Shown here one piece after another: positions 5,890-10,319 of a stretch of 10,319 nucleotides of DNA. Position 1 is the stretch's first letter, and each line of letters opens with the position of its first letter. The notes beneath the pieces were generated by a model, which worked only from the letters and a program-made list of their open reading frames with translations, searched no databases and had not been told where the DNA came from. The DNA comes from VGOB01 sp034435315 (GTDB taxonomy: Bacteria; Chloroflexota; Anaerolineae; UBA4142): positions 1 through 10,319 of the forward strand of contig DAOTYB010000102.1 of assembly GCA_034435315.1 (NCBI GenBank), read 5' to 3'. The translations under genes were made by a program, and so were the position numbers.

Positions 5890-8814
5890 ATGAAGACACT
5901 CAACATCTTTGTCAGCGGCACGATTCAAGACCAGCGCGCCGAGCGCGCGGCGGTGGAGGACGCTATCCATTCGCTCCATCTCGACGCGACGCGCGCGGAA
6001 ACGCAGTACTCGTCCGAACGCTCCCCGCGCGCCGAGTGCTTGAAGATGGTGCGCGAGTGCGACGTGTACCTCGGCGTGTACACGCAGACGCGCTATGGCT
6101 GGATCATCCCCGAAGACAACATCTCTGTCACCGAACTGGAATTCAACGAGGCGTTGCGGCTAAACAAGCCGATACTCGTCTTTGTCCAGAAATTGCCCGA
6201 GGGCTGGACGCCGCAAAACGACGACGAAAAACAACAACGCGAACGCCAGCGCGCGTTCTTGAATCGCGTGCTCGATTTCGATGGTGGCAAGTTTCGCGCA
6301 CCCGAGTTCGAATCGCTCGCGCAGTTGCAAGACCAGGTGGCAGGTTCGTTGATGCAACTGCTCGTCGAGCGATTCAAGATGACCGTAACGCGCCCGCCGT
6401 TCTACAACGTGCCACGCCGACTCGATGTGTTCGTCGGACGCGATGCGTACATCGAAGACCTCTCGCGCCGATTGACGCGCGGCGAGACCGCGCTGGTGCA
6501 CGGGTTTTACGGCGTCGGCGGGCTGGGCAAGACCGCGCTCGCGCTCGAACTGGCATACCGCCTGCGCCATCACTTTGACGGCGGCGTGCTGTGGGCGGAT
6601 TTGCCCACCACCCAGCCCGACCAGACGCTCGCCGCCTGGGCGCGCGAGTACGGCGCGGACATCAGCCGCATCGAAGACACGAATGCGCGCGCCGACGCGC
6701 TGCGCGGCATCCTGCGCGGCAAGCGCGTGCTGGCGATTCTCGACGGCGCGGTGGACGAAGCGGACGACGCGAAAATCGCGCCGCTCTTGCGCGCGCTCGC
6801 CGACTGCGCGGTCATCGTCACCAGCCGCGTTACGCAACTCGATTCGCTCGCGCACGCACACCGCGTTGATCTCGACAGGATGAGCGAGGACGAAGCGGTG
6901 GCGTTGTTCGAATGCATCGTGGGCAAAGCGTTGCCGCGCGACAAAATCATCGCGATTGCGCGCGTGGTGGATTTTCTGCCGCTCGCGCTCGATCTGGCGG
7001 CAGCGCAGTGGCGCGAGCATCGCCAATCGTGGACGGCGGACGATGTGCTGACGATGCTGCGCGACGAACGCGCGCGGCTCGATACGCTGCAATGGGGCGA
7101 CGGACGCACACGCGGCATCCGCGCTTCGATTCAGGTGAGTTACAATCGCTTGAGCGACGACGACCAGCGCTTCTTTGCCGCGCTGGGTGTGTTCGCGGGC
7201 GATGATTTCGATGTGCGCGCGGTGGCGTTTGTTGCGATGGAGGACGAAGGACGAACGACGGAGGACGAAAGACGAACGACGGAGGACGAACGACGAACGC
7301 GCGAAAGATTGGAGCGGTTCTTGCGCTTGTCGCTGGTGCAGGAGGGGCGGCGCGCAATGCGCTATCGTTTGCATCCATTGTTGCGGGATTTTGCGCGGGA
7401 GAGGACAACGGACAGAGAGAGATTGAACGGACGGATGGCGCGGTATTATTGTGATGTGGCGCAAGAGAATGGACCGAAGTTGGAGGGCGCAGAGATTCAC
7501 AACGCGCTGGAGATTCTGGATTTAGAGTGGGGCAATATTGACGCGGGGCACAGGTGGGCGAGTGCAGTGGACAGTGAGACAGTGGGCAGTGAGGCAGTGG
7601 GCAGTGAGGCAGTGGACAGTGGGACAGTGGGCAGTGAGACAGTAGGGCAGGGGGACAAGGAGCGGTGGGAGTTGTGCCGCGATTACATTGGCGCGATGAC
7701 GTACTATTTCAACTTGCGCGCGAGGTGGAACGAGTGGATTGCGTGGAGTGAAGCGGGAATTGCGGCATGCCAGAAACTGGGCGATGCGCGTGGCGAAGGG
7801 GTTATCATCGGCAACCTCGGCTTGGTGTATGCGGACAAAGGCGCGTGGGACAAGGCGATCGAGTTCTATCAGAACGCGCTCCGTACAATGGAACAACTCG
7901 GCGACATCCACGGGATGGCGCAAACCTATACCAACCTCGGCACGGTGTATGCCCAAAAAGGCGAGTGGGACAAGGCGATCGAGTTCTATCAGAACGCACT
8001 CCGCACAATGGAACAACTCGGCGACATCCACGGGATGGCGCAAACCTTCGGCAACCTCGGCTTGGTGTATGCGAACAAAGGCGCGTGGGACAAGGCGATC
8101 GAGTTCTATCAGAAAGACCTTGCCATCAGTGAACAACTCGGCGACATCCACGGGATGGCGCAAACCTATAACAACCTCGGCTTGGTGTATGCGAACAAAG
8201 GCGAGTGGGACAAGGCGATCGAGTTCTATCAAAAATCACTCGCCCTCAAAGAACAACTCGACGACATCCACGGGATGGCGCAAACCTTCGGCAACCTCGG
8301 CAATGTGTATGCGGACAAAGGGGCGTGGGACAAGGCGATCGAGTTCTATCAGAAAGACCTTGCCATCAGTGAACAACTCGGCGACATCCACGGGATGGCG
8401 CAAACCTTCGGCAACCTCGGCTTAGTGTATGCGGACAAAGGCGCGTGGGACAAGGCGATCGAGTTCTATCAGAATGCGCTTGCCACCTTCGAACAACTCG
8501 GCGACATCCACGGGATGGCGCAAACCTATACCAACCTCGGCAGTGTGTATCTGCGAAAAGGCGAGTGGGACAAGGCGATCGAGTTCTATCAAAAATCAAT
8601 CGCCCTCAAAGAACAACTCGGCGACGTGGTTGGCTTGGCAAGTACGTGGTGGAATCTGGGACTGGTTTACCAAAAGCAAGGCAAGATCGCGCAAGCGATT
8701 GAGTTGATGGAAAAGGCAGTTGCCATCGAAAAGAAAATCGGGCATCCTGACGCGGTGAAGGATGCAGAGTACGTGGCGCGGTTACGGGAAGCACAACGGA
8801 CGCGGGCGGATTGA
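5890..8814 (+). CDS. NLR-like STAND protein: DUF4062, NB-ARC-type NTPase, winged helix, TPR array
   Basis: A 974-residue protein. Residues 1 to about 165 match a DUF4062 module (NIFVSGTIQDQRAERAAVED, CDVYLGVYTQTRYG), common at the N-terminus of prokaryotic STAND proteins. The NTPase follows: FVGRDAYIEDL near 180, Walker A GVGGLGKT 208-215 (K214), Walker B VLAILDG 280-286 (D285), sensor VIVTSR 308-313 (R313), and a GLPLAL-like FLPLAL 362-367. Residues about 415-520 look like the winged-helix part, interrupted by a repeat-coded insert (449-469). A second repeat-coded segment, 559-586, forms a linker. Residues 598-957 are 40-residue TPRs: one degenerate, seven nearly identical (638-917), one degenerate. 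By analogy with NLR-type proteins, ligand binding to the TPRs would release ATP-driven oligomerisation and activate the N-terminal module. An antiphage or conflict role is inference. The start is set by GGAGG 5 nt upstream, the DUF4062 N-terminus and the promoter. Confidence 0.9.
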   Translation: MKTLNIFVSGTIQDQRAERAAVEDAIHSLHLDATRAETQYSSERSPRAECLKMVRECDVYLGVYTQTRYGWIIPEDNISVTELEFNEALRLNKPILVFVQKLPEGWTPQNDDEKQQRERQRAFLNRVLDFDGGKFRAPEFESLAQLQDQVAGSLMQLLVERFKMTVTRPPFYNVPRRLDVFVGRDAYIEDLSRRLTRGETALVHGFYGVGGLGKTALALELAYRLRHHFDGGVLWADLPTTQPDQTLAAWAREYGADISRIEDTNARADALRGILRGKRVLAILDGAVDEADDAKIAPLLRALADCAVIVTSRVTQLDSLAHAHRVDLDRMSEDEAVALFECIVGKALPRDKIIAIARVVDFLPLALDLAAAQWREHRQSWTADDVLTMLRDERARLDTLQWGDGRTRGIRASIQVSYNRLSDDDQRFFAALGVFAGDDFDVRAVAFVAMEDEGRTTEDERRTTEDERRTRERLERFLRLSLVQEGRRAMRYRLHPLLRDFARERTTDRERLNGRMARYYCDVAQENGPKLEGAEIHNALEILDLEWGNIDAGHRWASAVDSETVGSEAVGSEAVDSGTVGSETVGQGDKERWELCRDYIGAMTYYFNLRARWNEWIAWSEAGIAACQKLGDARGEGVIIGNLGLVYADKGAWDKAIEFYQNALRTMEQLGDIHGMAQTYTNLGTVYAQKGEWDKAIEFYQNALRTMEQLGDIHGMAQTFGNLGLVYANKGAWDKAIEFYQKDLAISEQLGDIHGMAQTYNNLGLVYANKGEWDKAIEFYQKSLALKEQLDDIHGMAQTFGNLGNVYADKGAWDKAIEFYQKDLAISEQLGDIHGMAQTFGNLGLVYADKGAWDKAIEFYQNALATFEQLGDIHGMAQTYTNLGSVYLRKGEWDKAIEFYQKSIALKEQLGDVVGLASTWWNLGLVYQKQGKIAQAIELMEKAVAIEKKIGHPDAVKDAEYVARLREAQRTRAD
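7235..7297 (+). repeat. In-frame heptanucleotide array inside the STAND gene (9 units)
   Basis: Nine 7-nt units of the same family as the array before the gene (CGATGGA, GGACGAA, GGACGAA, CGACGGA, GGACGAA, AGACGAA and so on). The 63 bp are a multiple of 3, so the frame is kept, and three units code one heptapeptide: EDEGRTT, EDERRTT, EDERRTR. It interrupts the winged-helix region after FVAM. Confidence 0.9.
7564..7647 (+). repeat. In-frame 15-bp tandem array (alternating 7+8 nt) coding a pentapeptide repeat
   Basis: Five 15-bp units plus a partial one, each built of GCAGTGG- and CAGTGAG-like halves. They code AVDSE, TVGSE, AVGSE, AVDSG, TVGSE, TVG. It forms a Ser/Gly/Val/acidic linker between the winged-helix region and the TPR domain. 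Confidence 0.88.
7801..8760 (+). repeat. 120-bp tandem repeats encoding TPRs (7 near-identical units plus 1 diverged)
   Basis: Units start at 7801, 7921, 8041, 8161, 8281, 8401 and 8521 with no indels; an eighth, diverged unit spans 8641-8760. Core codons (NLG, KG, WDKAIEFYQ, EQL, DIHGMAQT) are nearly invariant at the DNA level. Differences cluster in about 13-14 of 40 codons and mostly change the amino acid. The first unit lacks the QT start and the seventh diverges in its last six codons. Confidence 0.95.
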
Positions 8815-8837
8815 ACGGACAGTCGCGTCTCGTCGCG

Positions 8838-8909
8838 TTTTCGCTTGTGTCCGTTGTAATCATCCGTTGTAACCATCCGTTCCTTTTCGCTTGTGTCCGT
8901 CGTAATCAT
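8838..8909 (+). repeat. Intergenic direct repeats between the STAND and GxxExxY genes
   Basis: Two 26-bp copies (8838-8863 and 8884-8909) differ at one base; each begins TTTTCGCTTGTGTCCG. Between them a 13-bp unit CCGTTGTAATCAT (8851-8863) is repeated as CCGTTGTAACCAT (8864-8876). A related TCCGTTGTCATCA lies at 9816-9828, after the GxxExxY gene. No clear promoter or terminator is seen in this 100-bp gap. Confidence 0.85.
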
Positions 8910-8914
8910 TCAAG

Positions 8915-9718
8915 ATGACTATGACCAAACTCATCCTTGCAGACCAAACCTACCAATTGCGTGGCGCGCTCTTTCAGGTCTATCGTGAACTGAAAGGATC
9001 GGGCATCTCTGAAGCGGCATGGGAGAACGCGCTCGCGATTGTGCTGGACGAGAAAAAGATTCCGCACAAAGAACAGACGCCCTTCTCCGTGCATTACAAG
9101 GGCATTGAGGTTGGACGCTATTACACCGATGTGATTGCCTGGGACAACATTCTACTCGAACTCAAGGTTCTACCCGAAGGTCTCTCGCCGATTAACGTCG
9201 CACAGACGATCTCGTATCTCAAGGTTACCGGATTTCCGCTGGCACTGCTCGTGAACTTTGGCGCGGCAGATATCGAGATCGAACGCATCCCGAATTTCAT
9301 CGGCGAACGGTCGCAGCAAGCATCCAAGACCGACAGCGTGCCTGCAAGCGATTTGACGAACCCCGAACTAACGTATGCCATCCGCGCGGCGCTATTTCAA
9401 GTTCACCGCGAACTGGGACCGGGATTCTTTCACTATGTCTATCGCCGCGCAACCCAAATCGAGTTGCGGGAACGCGGCATTGCATTCGAGTTCAAAAAGC
9501 AAATTCCCGTAGTTTTCCATGAGCAGATTCTGGAGCATGTGGATTGCCGTTTGATTGTCGTAGAAAATTCCGTCGGAGTTGCAACAGTTGCACTCAAAGA
9601 AATCACGAGTGCGCATCGCCAAAAACTAGCGCGTTATCTGCGCTGGCTTGATGTGAAGCTTGGCTTGCTTGCGAATTTCTATAAACCGAGTTTAGAAATT
9701 GAAATGATAAGAAGATGA
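8915..9718 (+). CDS. Tandem GxxExxY protein (PD-(D/E)XK-related), second copy degenerate
   Basis: A 267-residue protein made of two GxxExxY-like domains. The first (about 15-126) keeps the signature as GISEAAW (G30, E33, W36), then D72 in YYTDVI, ELK at 82-84, Q97 in AQTISYLK and LLVNF at 111-115: the D...ExK pattern of the PD-(D/E)XK nuclease fold. The second (about 155-267) starts similarly (IRAALFQVHRELGPG) but has H173 where Glu is expected (GFFHYVY), keeps D210, replaces ExK by ALK (227-229), and ends RYLRWLDVKLGLLANF. So one site looks intact and one lost. Biochemical function of the family is not established; nuclease activity is inference. ATG at 8915 or 8921 could be the start; neither has a good Shine-Dalgarno. 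It lies 100 bp after the STAND gene on the same strand, across the 26-bp repeats. Confidence 0.82.
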   Translation: MTMTKLILADQTYQLRGALFQVYRELKGSGISEAAWENALAIVLDEKKIPHKEQTPFSVHYKGIEVGRYYTDVIAWDNILLELKVLPEGLSPINVAQTISYLKVTGFPLALLVNFGAADIEIERIPNFIGERSQQASKTDSVPASDLTNPELTYAIRAALFQVHRELGPGFFHYVYRRATQIELRERGIAFEFKKQIPVVFHEQILEHVDCRLIVVENSVGVATVALKEITSAHRQKLARYLRWLDVKLGLLANFYKPSLEIEMIRR

Positions 9719-9751
9719 CAACAAACTTTTGGCTCTAACGGAGATTGCTTC

Positions 9752-9764
9752 GCCGCTGCGCGGC
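9752..9764 (+). other. Short GC-rich stem-loop after the GxxExxY gene
   Basis: GCCGC (9752-9756), loop TGC, GCGGC (9760-9764). The stem is only 5 bp and the nearest T-run (TTTT at 9777-9780) is 12 nt away, so a terminator is possible but weak. The rest of the 120-bp gap holds no other clear element apart from TCCGTT-type repeat remnants. Confidence 0.3.
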
Positions 9765-9830
9765 CCGCTAATTACGTTTTCGGATAGGCTCTTAATGTCC
9801 GTTCAATCCTACTAGTCCGTTGTCATCACC

Positions 9831-9842
9831 GGAGGCACCATT
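9831..9842 (+). promoter_or_regulatory. Ribosome binding site deciding the ATT start of hflX
   Basis: GGAGG at 9831-9835 is followed by CACC and then ATT. It is the only strong Shine-Dalgarno in the limited space between the in-frame TAG (9813) and the conserved protein start, and it points to ATT rather than a distant standard codon. Confidence 0.5.
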
Positions 9843-10319
9843 CCCAAACCCATCACCCAATCCACCCAACCACCCATCGAACGCGCGTTTCTCGTCGGCG
9901 TGGAATTGAAACGTGCGCGTGTTGGGGCGCAATTCATTGCGCCCCTACTCGATGAACTCGCGCGGCTCGCGGAAACGGCGGGGCTAGTCGTCGTTGGGCG
10001 CGCGGTGCAACGCATCGAACGCATCCATCCCGCGACGTTCATCGGCAAGGGCAAACTGCAAGAGATTGTCGCAACGCGCGCCGAGATGCCGTACGACGTA
10101 CTCATCTTTGACGACGAACTCGCGCCGAATCAACAACGCGAAATCGAACAGGCGTTTGGCGGCGATGACATTAAAGTTTTGGATCGCACCGCGCTCATCC
10201 TCGATATTTTCGCGCAGCACGCGCGCACGCGCGAAGGCGCGCTGCAAGTCGAACTCGCGCAGTACGAGTATCGCCTGCCACGGCTGACGCGAATGTGGAC
10301 GCATTTGGCGCGGCAAGCC
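9840..10319 (+). CDS. hflX: GTPase HflX, N-terminal part (cut by right edge), apparent ATT start
   Basis: The 160 codons present match the HflX N-terminal region: RAFLVGVELKRA (15-26), TFIGKGKLQEI (66-76), LIFDDELAPNQQREIE (88-103), VLDRTALILDIFAQHARTRE (113-132), then VELAQYEYRLPRLTRMW (137-153). The GTPase domain lies beyond the window. HflX is a ribosome-associated GTPase that binds the 50S subunit and rescues or splits stalled or stress-hibernating ribosomes. The in-frame TAG at 9813 limits the start. No ATG, GTG or TTG occurs between it and the conserved RAFLVGVEL block. ATT at 9840 follows GGAGG (9831-9835) at 4 nt and gives an N-terminus of normal length, so ATT initiation is the best reading; an ATG-to-ATT error is the alternative. 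The first codons lie in a CCCA-rich heptanucleotide-like stretch. Confidence 0.87.
   Translation, partial: MPKPITQSTQPPIERAFLVGVELKRARVGAQFIAPLLDELARLAETAGLVVVGRAVQRIERIHPATFIGKGKLQEIVATRAEMPYDVLIFDDELAPNQQREIEQAFGGDDIKVLDRTALILDIFAQHARTREGALQVELAQYEYRLPRLTRMWTHLARQA
9842..9880 (+). repeat. Degenerate CCCA-rich heptanucleotide-like repeat at the hflX start
   Basis: Segments such as CCAAACC, CATCACC, CAATCCA, CCCAACC and ACCCATC follow in 7-nt steps. On the minus strand they read as GGTTTGG, GGTGATG, TGGATTG, related to the GGTGATT-type stretch at 3641-3676. They code the variable hflX leader PKPITQSTQPPI. Confidence 0.5.

Noticed and set aside
5729..5899. N-terminal extension of the PCMT fragment through the array (repeats of SFVLRPP type)
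   Set aside because: The internal ATG at 5728 has an ideal GGGAGG site, a promoter just upstream and a proper lipoprotein signal; the extension is repeat translation.
5601..6578. 325-codon plus-strand frame through the heptanucleotide array
   Set aside because: Overlaps the PCMT fragment and the STAND gene in the wrong frame; low-complexity Arg-rich product. Heptanucleotide arrays without stops stay open in many frames.
6160..7500. 446-codon minus-strand open frame
   Set aside because: Antisense to the STAND NTPase region, no recognisable motifs; shadow frame.
7522..8232. Minus-strand frame over the TPR repeats
   Set aside because: Its own repeats mirror the 120-bp units; antisense shadow.
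7801..8760. CRISPR-like array
   Set aside because: Units are contiguous 120-bp coding repeats with no spacers; they encode TPRs.
9752..9780. Rho-independent terminator after the GxxExxY gene
   Set aside because: Stem of only 5 bp and the T-run is 12 nt away; listed only as a weak stem-loop.
9812..10316. Minus-strand open frames at the right end
   Set aside because: Antisense to the clearly recognisable HflX N-terminus; no motifs.

Overview
The window looks like chromosomal DNA of a GC-rich, CpG-rich bacterium, most likely a member of the Chloroflexota. That is an inference from gene types, not a measured placement. The supporting types are a MalT/SARP-like ATPase regulator, a polytopic spermidine-synthase-like methyltransferase, a DUF4062-STAND-TPR protein, a GxxExxY protein, and abundant degenerate heptanucleotide repeats. 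No tRNA, rRNA, CRISPR array or insertion sequence was seen, and no gene-free stretch exceeds about 190 bases.

Layout. (1) Positions 1-2564, minus strand: a large signal-sensing transcriptional regulator (AAA/STAND ATPase, helical repeats, start of a SARP-type winged helix) cut by the left edge. (2) 2565-2751: a compact divergent promoter region with two back-to-back sigma70-type promoters; the rightward transcript begins in a heptanucleotide array followed by a small hairpin. (3) 2752-3645: an exported M28 / glutaminyl-cyclase-type lipoprotein. (4) 3667-5354: a membrane-anchored spermidine-synthase-like methyltransferase gene broken by two frameshifts. (5) 5330-5728, minus strand: the front half of a lipoprotein isoaspartyl methyltransferase. 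Genes 4 and 5 converge and both lose their 3' ends at one junction, which looks like a deletion scar. (6) 5729-5889: a second divergent promoter region whose rightward transcript begins in a 98-bp heptanucleotide array. (7) 5890-8814: a 974-residue NLR-like STAND protein with DUF4062, NB-ARC-type NTPase, winged-helix and nearly identical 40-residue TPRs. (8) 8915-9718: a tandem GxxExxY (PD-(D/E)XK-related) protein. (9) 9840-10319: the N-terminal part of GTPase HflX, apparently starting at ATT and cut by the right edge.

The most interesting part is 5785-9718. The STAND protein has the plan of a bacterial NLR-type immune sensor: N-terminal DUF4062 module, NTPase switch, repeat sensor. Its seven central TPR units are almost identical in DNA except at a few codons, several of which fall at TPR positions known to face the ligand groove. 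A nuclease-fold-related gene follows on the same strand. A defence or conflict role is plausible but not shown by sequence alone.

A second theme is a set of short tandem repeats of about 7 nt (four or more sequence families). They sit at promoters, ribosome binding sites, a start codon and, in frame, inside the STAND gene. In two places the array starts exactly at a rightward -10 element and becomes the 5' leader.
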